In this document: positions 56,164-64,000 of the stretch, piece by piece | How the letters are laid out: each line of letters starts with the position of its first letter | How positions within the stretch are numbered: the first letter of the stretch is position 1 | Source: Bacteroidales bacterium UBA2712 | GTDB taxonomy: Bacteria > Bacteroidota > Bacteroidia > Bacteroidales > Paludibacteraceae | Assembly (NCBI GenBank): GCA_002354055.1 | Contig: DEKW01000007.1 | Coordinates: 1 to 64,000 of the forward strand | DNA: 64,000 bases | Direction of reading: 5' to 3' | Notes under the pieces: generated by a model | What the model was told of the DNA's origin: nothing | Databases searched by the model: none | The model's input: only the letters and a program-made list of their open reading frames with translations | Made by a program: the position numbers and the translations under genes

Positions 56164-58278
56164 ATGGCAAAACATGATTTGAAATTAAACCGTAACATCG
56201 GTATTATGGCCCACATCGATGCGGGTAAGACCACTACGTCTGAGCGTATCCTGTTCTACACGGGTCTGACCCACAAGATCGGCGAGGTACACGATGGTGC
56301 GGCTACCATGGACTGGATGGTACAGGAGCAGGAGCGTGGTATCACCATCACTTCTGCAGCTACTACTACCTACTGGAACTATGCGGGTAACAAGTACAAG
56401 ATCAACCTGATTGACACTCCGGGGCACGTGGATTTCACGGTCGAGGTAGAGCGTTCGCTCCGTATCCTCGACGGTGCTGTGATGGCACTGTGCTCGGTAG
56501 GTGGTGTACAGCCGCAGTCTGAGACTGTATGGCGTCAGGCAGATAAATATAATGTACCGCGTCTGTGCTACGTGAACAAGATGGACCGTTCGGGTGCAAA
56601 CTTCTTCGACGTAGTACGTCAGATCAAAGAGGTACTGGGTGCTACTCCGTGTCCTATCCAGATCCCTATCGGCGCTGAGGAGACCTTCAAGGGTGTCGTT
56701 GACCTCGTGAAGATGAAAGCTATCCTCTGGCACGATGAGACCATGGGTGCAGAATATGTGGAGGAGGAGATCCCGGCTAACCTCCAGGCTGAGGCTGAGG
56801 AGTGGCGCGACAAGATGCTGGAGACGGTATCTGAGTTCGACGACACCCTCATGGAGAAATATTTCGATGATCCTTCGACTATCACTGAGGACGAGATCCG
56901 CGTAGCTATCCGCAAGGGTACTCTCGCGATGAAGATCTTCCCGGTAATCTGCGGTTCGTCGTTCAAGAACAAAGGTGTACAGACGATGCTGGACGCTGTC
57001 TGCGCTTACCTGCCGAGCCCGCTGGATACTCCGGTGATTAACGGAACTAACCCGAACACCGACGCAGAGGAAGAGCGTCACCCGGATGATCAAGATCCGT
57101 TGTGTGCTCTCGCCTTCAAGATCGCTACCGACCCGTATGTAGGTCGTCTGTGCTACTTCCGTGTTTACTCGGGTCACCTGGATGCAGGTTCGTACGTTTA
57201 CAACCCCCGTTCGGGTAAGAAAGAGCGTATCAGCCGTATCTTCCAGATGCACTCGAACCACCAGAATCCGGTAGAGACCATTCTCGCGGGTGATATAGGC
57301 GCGGGCGTAGGATTTAAGGATATACGCACGGGCGATACGCTTTGCGACGAGAACAAACCTATCGTACTCGAGTCTATCGAGTTCCCGGCACCGGTGATCG
57401 GTATCTCTGTAGAGCCGAAGAGCCAGGCTGACCTCGACAAACTGGGTGTAGGTCTTGCTAAGTTGGCAGAGGAGGACCCGACGTTCACCGTTAAGACCGA
57501 CGAGCAGACCGGTCAGACCGTCATCTCCGGTATGGGTGAGCTTCACCTGGAGATCATCATCGACCGTCTGAAACGTGAGTTCAAGGTAGAGTGTAACCAA
57601 GGTCGTCCGCAGGTGGCATACCGCGAGGCTATCTCTGCTCCGGTAGAGCTCCGCGAGGTTTACAAGAAGCAGTCCGGTGGTCGTGGTAAGTTCGCTGACA
57701 TCATCGTTCGCGTTGAGCCGGCAGACGCTGACTTCCCCGGTGGTCTTCAGTTCGAGGATATCGTCAAGGGTGGTAACGTGCCTAAGGAGTACATCCCGTC
57801 GGTTCAGAAAGGTTTCGAGACCGCGATGAAGAACGGTGTGCTCGCAGGTTATCCGCTTGACAGCCTGAAGGTGACTCTGATAGATGGTAGCTTCCACCCG
57901 GTTGACTCCGACCAGCTGTCCTTCGAGATCGCTGCACAGATGGCGTTCAAAGAGGCTTGTGCGAAGGCTAAACCGGTGCTCATGGAGCCGATCATGAAGA
58001 TCGAGGTTGTTACTCCGGAAGAGAGCATGGGTGATGTCATCGGCGACTTGAACAAACGTCGTGGTCAGGTAGAGGGTATGGATACCAGCCGTACCGGTGC
58101 CCGCATCGTGAAGGCTAAGGTGCCTCTGGCAGAGATGTTCGGTTATGTAACCGCTCTGCGTACCATCACCTCCGGTCGTGCAACGAGCTCTATGGAGTTC
58201 AGCCACTACGAGGCAGTAAGCTCGAGCATCGCGAAGGCGGTACTGACTGAGGTAGGCGGTCGTGTAGACCTCGTATAA
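56164..58278 (+). CDS. fusA: Elongation factor G
   Basis: EF-G drives ribosomal translocation with GTP. The 704-residue protein has G1 AHIDAGKTTTSERIL, G3 DTPGHVDFTVEVE, G4 NKMDRSG, the domain II region, and domain IV with PLAEMFGYVTALR near the end. The normal length and its place after rpsG mark it as the main EF-G. In this phylum tuf is usually not in this cluster, and it is absent here too. Confidence 0.98.
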   Translation: MAKHDLKLNRNIGIMAHIDAGKTTTSERILFYTGLTHKIGEVHDGAATMDWMVQEQERGITITSAATTTYWNYAGNKYKINLIDTPGHVDFTVEVERSLRILDGAVMALCSVGGVQPQSETVWRQADKYNVPRLCYVNKMDRSGANFFDVVRQIKEVLGATPCPIQIPIGAEETFKGVVDLVKMKAILWHDETMGAEYVEEEIPANLQAEAEEWRDKMLETVSEFDDTLMEKYFDDPSTITEDEIRVAIRKGTLAMKIFPVICGSSFKNKGVQTMLDAVCAYLPSPLDTPVINGTNPNTDAEEERHPDDQDPLCALAFKIATDPYVGRLCYFRVYSGHLDAGSYVYNPRSGKKERISRIFQMHSNHQNPVETILAGDIGAGVGFKDIRTGDTLCDENKPIVLESIEFPAPVIGISVEPKSQADLDKLGVGLAKLAEEDPTFTVKTDEQTGQTVISGMGELHLEIIIDRLKREFKVECNQGRPQVAYREAISAPVELREVYKKQSGGRGKFADIIVRVEPADADFPGGLQFEDIVKGGNVPKEYIPSVQKGFETAMKNGVLAGYPLDSLKVTLIDGSFHPVDSDQLSFEIAAQMAFKEACAKAKPVLMEPIMKIEVVTPEESMGDVIGDLNKRRGQVEGMDTSRTGARIVKAKVPLAEMFGYVTALRTITSGRATSSMEFSHYEAVSSSIAKAVLTEVGGRVDLV

Positions 58279-58381
58279 TTGGTTTTCTTTGGGAATCTTT
58301 GAGTTTTTCTCTCGATCATTATGGACCCCATAACTCCCTCGGGAGAAAACTCAAATCTTCTCCAAACAAAAGCCAATTAAG
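58276..58381 (+). promoter_or_regulatory. Long inverted repeat after fusA
   Basis: AATTGG, TTT and TTGAGTTTT-CTC on the left pair with GAGAAAACTCAA, AAA and CCAATT on the right across a 30-base centre, giving an imperfect stem of about 40 bp. It begins at the fusA stop. It may end, pause or protect the fusA transcript before the S10 genes. Confidence 0.7.
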
Positions 58382-58561
58382 AAATAAAATATATAAGGAA
58401 CGTACACGTACACACATGCGTGTGGTGGAAGGTACGGCCTGAAACATAAGGTTCGCAAGAACAAAATTAACCCTGCGGGGCGTGGGTCATCTTAGCAAAT
58501 GACTCTTAAGGTTATCTGCGCTCTGCGAAGTATTAACAAAATAAAAACATTATTAATTATT
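58382..58561 (+). promoter_or_regulatory. Structured leader of rpsJ
   Basis: A 180-base gene-free stretch with several short stems: CACAC-ATG-CGTGTG, GTTC-4-GAAC and GTCAT-10-ATGAC. No standard promoter box is seen, so rpsJ may be read from the str promoter. Autoregulation is possible but unproven. Confidence 0.45.
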
Positions 58562-58867
58562 ATGAGTCAAAAAATTCGTATCAAACTGAAGTCTTTCGAC
58601 CACAACTTGGTTGACAAGTCTGCAGAGAAGATCGTGAAGACCGTAAAGGCAACGGGTGCCGTAGTAAGTGGTCCTATTCCACTGCCGACGCACAAACGCA
58701 TCTTTACCGTAAACCGCTCGACGTTCGTTAACAAGAAGAGCCGTGAGCAATTCGAGTTGGCAAGCTACAAGCGTCTGATCGACATCTACAACTCTAACAA
58801 CAAGACCGTAGAGGCTCTGATGAAACTCGAGCTCGCCAGCGGTGTGGAAGTAGAAATCAAAGTTTGA
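58562..58867 (+). CDS. rpsJ: 30S ribosomal protein S10
   Basis: The 101-residue S10 (KIRIKLKSFDHNLVDKSAEK, GPIPLPTHKRIFTVNRS) belongs to the 30S head and, with NusB, to antitermination complexes. The ATG at 58562 is preferred over one 21 codons upstream because it gives the standard start MSQKIRIKL. It heads the S10 gene series, which continues to the window end. Confidence 0.97.
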   Translation: MSQKIRIKLKSFDHNLVDKSAEKIVKTVKATGAVVSGPIPLPTHKRIFTVNRSTFVNKKSREQFELASYKRLIDIYNSNNKTVEALMKLELASGVEVEIKV

Positions 58868-58879
58868 TGAGTATCCGCA

Positions 58880-58957
58880 GTACTTCCTTCGGAGAGTGAC
58901 TAGGACCCCTAGGATCCTAGAACCCTAGGAGACTAGAAAACCCGAAGGCGAGAGTAC
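58880..58957 (+). repeat. CTAG cluster enclosed in a hairpin
   Basis: GTAC and CCTTCGG (58880-58893) pair with CCGAAGG and GTAC (58940-58957). The enclosed arm is CTAGG/CCTAG repeats with six CTAG words (58900-58937), themselves palindromic. It lies between rpsJ and rplC. Confidence 0.75.
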
Positions 58958-59003
58958 AGGAGAAGTAACATTAATTAACATTATTTTAAAAAACTAAGCA
59001 ACA

Positions 59004-59621
59004 ATGCCAGGTTTATTAGGAAAAAAGATCGGAATGACTTCCGTCTTCGGTGCCGACGGCAAAAACATCCCGTGCACCGTCATTGAGGCAGGTCCTTGCG
59101 TAGTGACTCAGCTGAAGACCGTTGAGAAAGACGGTTACAAGGCAGCTCAGGTAGGCTTTATGCACAAGAGCGAGAAGCACACGAACAAGGCCGAAGCAGG
59201 CCATTTCAAGGCCGCAGGCGTAGAGCCGATGCGCCACTTAGCAGAGTTCGAGTTCGACGGAGAGCTCACTCTGGGTCAGACAATCACAGCAGCAGACCTC
59301 TTCGAGGAGGGCATGTTCGTTGACGTCATCGGAACCAGCAAGGGCCACGGTTTCCAGGGTGTCGTTAAACGTCATGGCTTCGGCGGTGTAGGTCAGAGCA
59401 CTCACGGTCAGGACGACCGTCTGCGCGCACCGGGTTCTGTAGGTGCATGTGCTTACCCGAGCCGTATTTTCCCAGGTACCCGCATGGCCGGACAGATGGG
59501 TGGTGACCGCGTAACGGTTCAGAACCTCGTCGTACTGAAAGTGATCCCTGAGTACAACTTGATCATGGTCAAGGGAAGTGTACCGGGTGCAAAAAATTCA
59601 ATCGTCGTTATTAACAAGTAA
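59004..59621 (+). CDS. rplC: 50S ribosomal protein L3
   Basis: The 205-residue L3 binds 23S rRNA near the peptidyl-transferase centre. It opens GLLGKKIGMTSVFG and has the long loop KGHGFQGVVKRHGF, GQSTHGQDDRLRAPGS and MAGQMGGDRVT. Normal length. It follows rpsJ after the CTAG hairpin and precedes rplD by 6 bases. Confidence 0.98.
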   Translation: MPGLLGKKIGMTSVFGADGKNIPCTVIEAGPCVVTQLKTVEKDGYKAAQVGFMHKSEKHTNKAEAGHFKAAGVEPMRHLAEFEFDGELTLGQTITAADLFEEGMFVDVIGTSKGHGFQGVVKRHGFGGVGQSTHGQDDRLRAPGSVGACAYPSRIFPGTRMAGQMGGDRVTVQNLVVLKVIPEYNLIMVKGSVPGAKNSIVVINK

Positions 59622-59627
59622 TTAGTT

Positions 59628-60257
59628 ATGGAACTTAGTATTTTGAACCAAGCCGGCAAAGAGACCGGCAAGAAGATCGCTCTGAATGACGCTATCTTCG
59701 CAATCGAGCCTAACGACCATGCTATCTACTTGGACGTTAAGCAGTTCTTGGCAGCACAGCGCCAGGGCACAGCAAAAGCAAAACAGCGTAGTGAGAATGC
59801 TCACTCGACCCGCAAACTCGGTCGCCAGAAAGGTGGCGGAGGTGCACGTCCGGGTGATCTGAAGTCTCCGGTTCGCGTAGGTGGTGGTACGATTTTCGGT
59901 CCGGTACCTCGTGACTACGACTTCAAGCTGAACAAGAAAGTAAAACAGCTGGCTCGCAAGTCCGCTCTTTCGCTTCGCGCTAAACAAAATGAGTTGCTCG
60001 TATTGGACGCTCTGAACTTCGACGCACCAAAGACCAAAGCTATGGTAGAGGTTCTCAACAACCTCAAAGTAGAGGGTAAGAAAGTGCTCTTCGTCGTAGC
60101 AGACGCTAATCTCAACGCTCGCAAGTCCGCCGCTAATATCCAGCGTGTGAACGTAGTGAACGTAAACGAGCTGAACACCTACACAATCATGAACTCGAAT
60201 GTTGTAGTTTTGACCGAAGCATCGGCTGCTGCAATCGAGGCAACTTTAAACGCATAA
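59628..60257 (+). CDS. rplD: 50S ribosomal protein L4
   Basis: The 209-residue L4 lines the exit tunnel. The tunnel loop is visible (KLGRQKGGGGARPGDLKSP, FGPVPRDYDFKLNKKVKQL). In some bacteria L4 autoregulates the S10 operon; whether it does here is unknown. Ordinary in length and place. Confidence 0.98.
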   Translation: MELSILNQAGKETGKKIALNDAIFAIEPNDHAIYLDVKQFLAAQRQGTAKAKQRSENAHSTRKLGRQKGGGGARPGDLKSPVRVGGGTIFGPVPRDYDFKLNKKVKQLARKSALSLRAKQNELLVLDALNFDAPKTKAMVEVLNNLKVEGKKVLFVVADANLNARKSAANIQRVNVVNVNELNTYTIMNSNVVVLTEASAAAIEATLNA

Positions 60258-60270
60258 GGAGGTAGAAATT

Positions 60271-60561
60271 ATGGCAATTATTATCAAACCAATCGTCACT
60301 GAGAAGATGACCGCCGCCGGCGAGAAGCTGAACCGTTACGGTTTTGTGGTAGCTCGCAATGCCAACAAAGTTGAGATCAAGAAAGCGGTAGAAGAAATGT
60401 ACAACGTTCAGGTTACGGATGTGAATACGCTCATCCGCGCTCCGAAAGTAAAACAGCGCTGGACCAAGTCCGGTCTGCTCAAGGGTGCACAGCAGGCGTA
60501 TAAGAAAGCCATCGTAACGCTGGCCGAAGGTGAAACAATTGATTTTTATAGCAATATCTAA
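60271..60561 (+). CDS. rplW: 50S ribosomal protein L23
   Basis: The 96-residue L23 (IIKPIVTEKMTAAGEKLNRY, YNVQVTDVNTLI, KQRWTKSG) sits at the tunnel exit, where trigger factor and SRP dock. A clear GGAGG (about 60259-60263) precedes the ATG, less common in this phylum. It overlaps nothing and precedes rplB by 2 bases. Confidence 0.97.
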   Translation: MAIIIKPIVTEKMTAAGEKLNRYGFVVARNANKVEIKKAVEEMYNVQVTDVNTLIRAPKVKQRWTKSGLLKGAQQAYKKAIVTLAEGETIDFYSNI

Positions 60562-60563
60562 AA

Positions 60564-61388
60564 ATGGCTGTACGTAAATTAAAGCCCACAACACCGGGGC
60601 AGAGACACAAAGTTATAGGTGCGTTCGAGACAATTACCGCGAGCGCTCCTGAGAAATCGCTTGTGTTTGGTAAGACGAAGACCGGTGGTCGCAACAACGT
60701 CGGAAAGATGACGATGCGCTACATCGGTGGTGGTCACAAACAGAAGTATCGCGTAATTGACTTTAAGCGCAATAAAGATGGTGTTCCCGCAGTAGTAAAG
60801 ACTATCGAGTATGATCCGAACCGTAGTGCTCGCATCGCTCTGTTGTTCTACGCTGACGGTGAGAAGCGCTATATTCTTGCACCGAATGGACTGCAAGTAG
60901 GTCAAACTGTAATGTCGGGAGAGAACGCTGCTCCTGAAGTAGGAAATGCACTGCCGATGTCGGTGATCCCTCTGGGAACGCTGATTCACAACATCGAGCT
61001 TCGTCCGGGTCAAGGTGCCTGCATGGTACGTTCTGCTGGTACGTTCGCTCAGTTGTCGAGCCGTGAGGACAAGTACGCTATCATCAAGTTGCCTTCAGGT
61101 GAGCTCCGTAAGGTGCTTGCAGCATGCAAGGCTACCGTTGGTGTAGTAGGAAACAGTGATCACGCTTTGGAGAAGAGCGGTAAGGCAGGTCGTAGCCGTT
61201 GGCTGGGTCGTCGTCCGCGCAACCGTGGTGTCGTTATGAACCCTGTAGATCACCCGATGGGTGGTGGTGAAGGCCGTCAGTCCGGTGGTCATCCGAGAAG
61301 CCGTAAGGGTCTGCTCGCTAAGGGATATAAGACACGTCACCCGAAGAACCAGAGCAACCAGTACATTATAGAAAGACGTAAAAAATAA
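60564..61388 (+). CDS. rplB: 50S ribosomal protein L2
   Basis: The 274-residue L2 is needed for subunit association and peptidyl transfer. Motifs include KLKPTTPGQRHK, IEYDPNRSARIALL, GRRPRNRGVVMNPVDHPMGG (with the conserved His region) and SRKGLLAKGYKTR. Normal length and position. Confidence 0.98.
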   Translation: MAVRKLKPTTPGQRHKVIGAFETITASAPEKSLVFGKTKTGGRNNVGKMTMRYIGGGHKQKYRVIDFKRNKDGVPAVVKTIEYDPNRSARIALLFYADGEKRYILAPNGLQVGQTVMSGENAAPEVGNALPMSVIPLGTLIHNIELRPGQGACMVRSAGTFAQLSSREDKYAIIKLPSGELRKVLAACKATVGVVGNSDHALEKSGKAGRSRWLGRRPRNRGVVMNPVDHPMGGGEGRQSGGHPRSRKGLLAKGYKTRHPKNQSNQYIIERRKK

Positions 61389-61411
61389 CCTATTAAAGTC
61401 ACATTAACATT

Positions 61412-61681
61412 ATGAGTCGTTCATTGAAAAAAGGACCGTTTATCAACGTTAAGTTGGAAGACAAGGTGTTGGCTATGAATGAGTCCGGCAAGAAAGAAGT
61501 TGTCAAGACTTGGAGCCGCGCATCTATGATCTCCCCTGACTTTGTAGGTCACACAATCGCAGTTCACAATGGAAACAAGTTCATTCCTGTTTATGTAACG
61601 GAGAACATGGTAGGTCACAAGCTGGGCGAGTTCGCTCCGACGCGTACCTTCCGTGGTCACTCGGGCAATAACAAGAAGTAA
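61412..61681 (+). CDS. rpsS: 30S ribosomal protein S19
   Basis: The 89-residue S19 (MSRSLKKGPFINVKLEDK, MISPDFVGHTIAVHNGNKF, HKLGEFAPTRTFRGH) is in the 30S head and touches the A-site tRNA region. The standard order rplB-rpsS-rplV is kept. Confidence 0.98.
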   Translation: MSRSLKKGPFINVKLEDKVLAMNESGKKEVVKTWSRASMISPDFVGHTIAVHNGNKFIPVYVTENMVGHKLGEFAPTRTFRGHSGNNKK

Positions 61682-61721
61682 TCCATTGAAATCCAATTAA
61701 CATTTAAAATTCCAGATTAAA

Positions 61722-62129
61722 ATGGGTGCAAGAAAACATAACAGCGCTGAGGCAATGAAGGCCGCTCGCAAAGAGCAGTACTTTGCTAAAGCAAATAATA
61801 TTCCTACCAGCCCGCGTAAGATGCGTCTCGTAGCAGACATGGTACGTGGCCTGGAAGTGAACCGTGCACTCGGTGCGCTGCATTTCTCCACACGTGAGGC
61901 CAGCCGCGCTCTCGAGAAGCTCCTGAAATCTGCTATCGCAAACTGGGAAGTAAAGACCGGTAAGAAAGCAGAGGACGAAACTCTCTATGTAACGAAAATC
62001 ATGGTTGACGGCGGTATGTCGATCAAGCGTATGCTTCCCGCTCCTCAGGGTCGTGCTTATCGTATCCGCAAGCGTAGCAACCACGTTACAATATTTGTAG
62101 ATACTAAAGATACTAACGCTGAAAAGTAA
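61722..62129 (+). CDS. rplV: 50S ribosomal protein L22
   Basis: The 135-residue L22 lines the exit tunnel; its beta hairpin is at MLPAPQGRAYRIRKRSNHV. NIPTSPRKMRLVADMVRG is typical. The N-terminus is somewhat longer than in E. coli, as usual for Bacteroidetes. Confidence 0.97.
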   Translation: MGARKHNSAEAMKAARKEQYFAKANNIPTSPRKMRLVADMVRGLEVNRALGALHFSTREASRALEKLLKSAIANWEVKTGKKAEDETLYVTKIMVDGGMSIKRMLPAPQGRAYRIRKRSNHVTIFVDTKDTNAEK

Positions 62130-62137
62130 TTTGAACT

Positions 62138-62875
62138 ATGGGACAGAAAATTAATCCTATTGCTAACCGTCTGGGCATTGTCCGCGGTTGGGACTCCAAC
62201 TGGTTTGGAGGCAAGAATTACGGCGATACGTTGCTTGAGGACAGCAAGATCCGCGAGTACCTCAACGCTCGTCTCGCAGAGGCAAGTATCAGCCGTATCG
62301 TTATCGAAAGAACTCTGAAACTTGTGACTGTTACTATCTGCACCGCTCGCCCCGGTTATATTATCGGAAAAGGTGGAGAAGAGGTTGACAAATTGAAGAA
62401 GGAACTCCAGAAGATCACCAAGCAAGACGTCCAGATCAACATCTACGAGGTTAAACGTCCGGAGTTGGACGCTACTATCGTAGCAAACAAGATCGCTCGT
62501 CAGCTGGAAGGCAAGATCGCTTATCGTCGTGCCGTAAAGATGGCTATCCAGAGCACCATGCGTATGGGCGCTGAGGGTATCAAGATTCAGGTATCCGGCC
62601 GTTTGAACGGCGCTGAGATGGCTCGTAAGGAGATGTACAAAGAGGGTCGTACCCCGTTGCACACTCTGCGTGCCGACATCGACTACTGCCACGTAGGTGC
62701 TATCACCAAAGTGGGTGTGATCGGCGTAAAGGTATGGATCTGCCGTGGAGAGGTTTATGGTAAGAAGGACTTGGCTCCTAACTTCTCGCAGAAGCAAGAA
62801 GCAGGTCGTCCCGGCATGGATCGCCGTGAGGGCCGTGGAGACCGCAAGGGCTTCCGCCGCAACAAAAAACAATAA
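62138..62875 (+). CDS. rpsC: 30S ribosomal protein S3
   Basis: The 245-residue S3 has the N-terminal GQKINPIANRLGIVRGW, the KH motif (IIGKGGEEVDKLKKEL) and GRLNGAEMARKEMYKEGRTP in the C-terminal domain; a basic tail (RREGRGDRKGFRRNKKQ) ends it. It forms part of the mRNA entry helicase site. Confidence 0.98.
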   Translation: MGQKINPIANRLGIVRGWDSNWFGGKNYGDTLLEDSKIREYLNARLAEASISRIVIERTLKLVTVTICTARPGYIIGKGGEEVDKLKKELQKITKQDVQINIYEVKRPELDATIVANKIARQLEGKIAYRRAVKMAIQSTMRMGAEGIKIQVSGRLNGAEMARKEMYKEGRTPLHTLRADIDYCHVGAITKVGVIGVKVWICRGEVYGKKDLAPNFSQKQEAGRPGMDRREGRGDRKGFRRNKKQ

Positions 62876-62902
62876 TGTTTAACCGATTTGTAGATTAGAA
62901 CT

Positions 62903-63334
62903 ATGTTACAACCTAAGAAAACAAAATTCCGCCGTTGCCAAAAAGGCCGCATCAAAGGTTTCGCTCACCGCGGTCAGGAGTTGGCATTCGGTTCGTTCGG
63001 TATCAAGAGCTTGGGTACCGTATGGTTGACCGGTCGTCAAATCGAGGCAGCTCGTATCGCCGTTACCCGTTATATGCAACGTCAAGGACAGGTATGGATC
63101 CGCGTATTCCCGGACAAACCTATCACGAAGAAGCCGTTGGATGTACGTATGGGTAAAGGTAAAGGTGCTCCGGAAGGATTCGTAGTACCATTGGAGCCCG
63201 GTCGTATCATCTTTGAGGTAGAGGGCGTAAGCTACGATGTAGCAAAAGAGGCACTTCGTCTCGCCGCTCAGAAACTGCCTGTGACCACTAAATTTGTCGT
63301 AAGACGCGATTACGACGCAACCAACAACGCATAA
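62903..63334 (+). CDS. rplP: 50S ribosomal protein L16
   Basis: The 143-residue L16 (MLQPKKTKFRRCQKGRIKG, RQIEAARIAVTRYMQRQGQ, PITKKPLDVRMGKGKGAPEG) stabilises A-site tRNA. Normal length; follows rpsC by 27 bases. Confidence 0.98.
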   Translation: MLQPKKTKFRRCQKGRIKGFAHRGQELAFGSFGIKSLGTVWLTGRQIEAARIAVTRYMQRQGQVWIRVFPDKPITKKPLDVRMGKGKGAPEGFVVPLEPGRIIFEVEGVSYDVAKEALRLAAQKLPVTTKFVVRRDYDATNNA

Positions 63335-63343
63335 TTAAGGATT

Positions 63344-63538
63344 ATGAAAACAGCAGAAATTAAAGAATTAACAACTCAAGAGCTTCAGGAGCGTCTCGCT
63401 GCAGAGAAAGAGGCCCTGGTGCGTATGAAGTTAAATCACAGTATTTCTCCGCTCGATAATCCGTTGCAGATTAAGGCTGCGCGTCGCAATATCGCTCGCC
63501 TTGCAACGGAGTTACGTGCAAGAGAAATTAACAAGTAA
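63344..63538 (+). CDS. rpmC: 50S ribosomal protein L29
   Basis: The 64-residue L29 (KTAEIKELTTQELQERLAAE, NPLQIKAARRNIARLATEL) lies at the tunnel exit next to L23. Standard length and place. Confidence 0.97.
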   Translation: MKTAEIKELTTQELQERLAAEKEALVRMKLNHSISPLDNPLQIKAARRNIARLATELRAREINK

Positions 63539-63553
63539 AAAACGACAAAGACA

Positions 63554-63808
63554 ATGGAAAGAAATCTTAGAAAAGAGCGCGTGGGCGTAGTTGTTTCCAA
63601 CAAGATGGAGAAGACCATCGTGGTCGCTGTCCGTTGGAAAGAGAAACACCCCATCTATGGCAAGTTTGTCAATAAAACTCGCAAGTTCCATGTTCACGAC
63701 GAGAAGAATGAGGCAGGTATCGGCGATACCGTACGCATCATGGAGACCCGTCCGCTGAGCAAGACCGTGCGTTGGCGTTTAACTCAAATTATCGAAAGGG
63801 CTAAGTAA
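63554..63808 (+). CDS. rpsQ: 30S ribosomal protein S17
   Basis: The 84-residue S17 (LRKERVGVVVSNKMEKTIVV, KHPIYGKFVNKTRKFHVHDE, GDTVRIMETRPLSKTVRW) is a primary 16S-binding OB-fold protein. It precedes rplN by 2 bases. Confidence 0.98.
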   Translation: MERNLRKERVGVVVSNKMEKTIVVAVRWKEKHPIYGKFVNKTRKFHVHDEKNEAGIGDTVRIMETRPLSKTVRWRLTQIIERAK

Positions 63809-63810
63809 TT

Positions 63811-64000
63811 ATGGTACAGCAAGAATCTCGTCTCACAGTATGTGACAACAGCGGTGCAAAGCAGGCACTGGTGATCCGCGTTCTTGGCGGTACCAAGAAG
63901 CGTTACGCAAGCCTTGGCGATACAATCGTAGTAGCCGTTAAGGGCGTTATCCCTTCGAGTGACATGAAGGACGGTACGGTTAGCCGTGCAATCGTAGTGC
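63811..64000 (+). CDS. rplN: 50S ribosomal protein L14 (cut by window end)
   Basis: The first 63 codons of L14 are present: MVQQESRLTVCDNSGAKQAL, VIRVLGGTKKRYASLGD, VVAVKGVIPSSDMKDGTV. The frame is open to the window end, so the gene is truncated only by the window. It begins the spc part of the cluster. Confidence 0.96.
   Translation, partial: MVQQESRLTVCDNSGAKQALVIRVLGGTKKRYASLGDTIVVAVKGVIPSSDMKDGTVSRAIVV

Noticed and set aside
56185..58206. 673-residue open frame antisense to fusA
   Set aside because: It is the mirror of a strongly biased, highly conserved EF-G gene; no family features, promoter or start signal support it.

Overview
The window comes from a member of the Bacteroidota, most likely order Bacteroidales, with a type IX secretion system (T9SS). 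Three things point there. First, 20 promoters follow the Bacteroidetes housekeeping layout (TTG, 20 bases, TAnnTTTG). Second, there are many large exported BspA-like leucine-rich repeat, GLUG, FG-GAP and InlB-repeat proteins with T9SS-style C-termini. Third, the ribosomal run is rpsL-rpsG-fusA-rpsJ-rplC onward with no tuf. A genus cannot be fixed from sequence alone. No insertion sequence, prophage, integrase or CRISPR array was seen.

Layout. 1-3.1 kb (minus): rfbC-rfbD (dTDP-rhamnose), a tRNA-Arg, a DUF2461 gene and rnhA, apparently one transcript. 3.3-19.9 kb (minus): a surface-protein island of two operons. One (19.8 to 8.7 kb) has three BspA-like proteins, a 77-residue membrane protein, a GLUG adhesin and a beta-barrel; the other (8.6 to 3.3 kb) has a four-module T9SS protein and a related barrel. 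19.8-20.5 kb: an unnamed protein with a repeat-filled 5' UTR. 20.8-28.4 kb: a TPR/membrane/HTH regulator, recX, prmC, ribD, rpsO, hflX and a phosphoglucomutase. 28.5-39.6 kb: a second member of the unnamed family between two arrays of small palindromes, a 2389-residue FG-GAP protein, another BspA-like protein and tcdA. 39.6-46.7 kb: tRNA-Leu and rpsU (plus), then ssb, an acyltransferase-like gene, two glycosyltransferases, tonB and recG (minus). 46.7-54.8 kb: a rod-shaped 6S-like RNA, a small AraC-type regulator, a 1422-residue T9SS protein coupled to a small membrane protein, a Spy-like protein behind a possible sigma-54 promoter, and an AraC regulator behind a heptamer repeat. 55.0-64.0 kb: the str and S10/spc ribosomal genes, cut off inside rplN.

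The most unusual theme is short-repeat DNA. Almost every wide gap holds its own small tandem or palindromic repeat (CTAGG, ATAGGAG, ATTTACCATTT, AAATCCT, CGTTCATT, AGACCGC..GCGCT and others). Several are inserted in frame inside conserved genes (ribD twice, prmC twice, ssb, a glycosyltransferase, a BspA-like protein) or form gene ends. Two paralogues of an unrecognised protein family each sit behind a canonical promoter and a roughly 200-base repeat-built 5' UTR. Other points of interest are two apparently leaderless GTG-start genes, a strong Shine-Dalgarno on rpsU, and paired direct repeats between a small AraC-type gene and the exported-protein operon it precedes.
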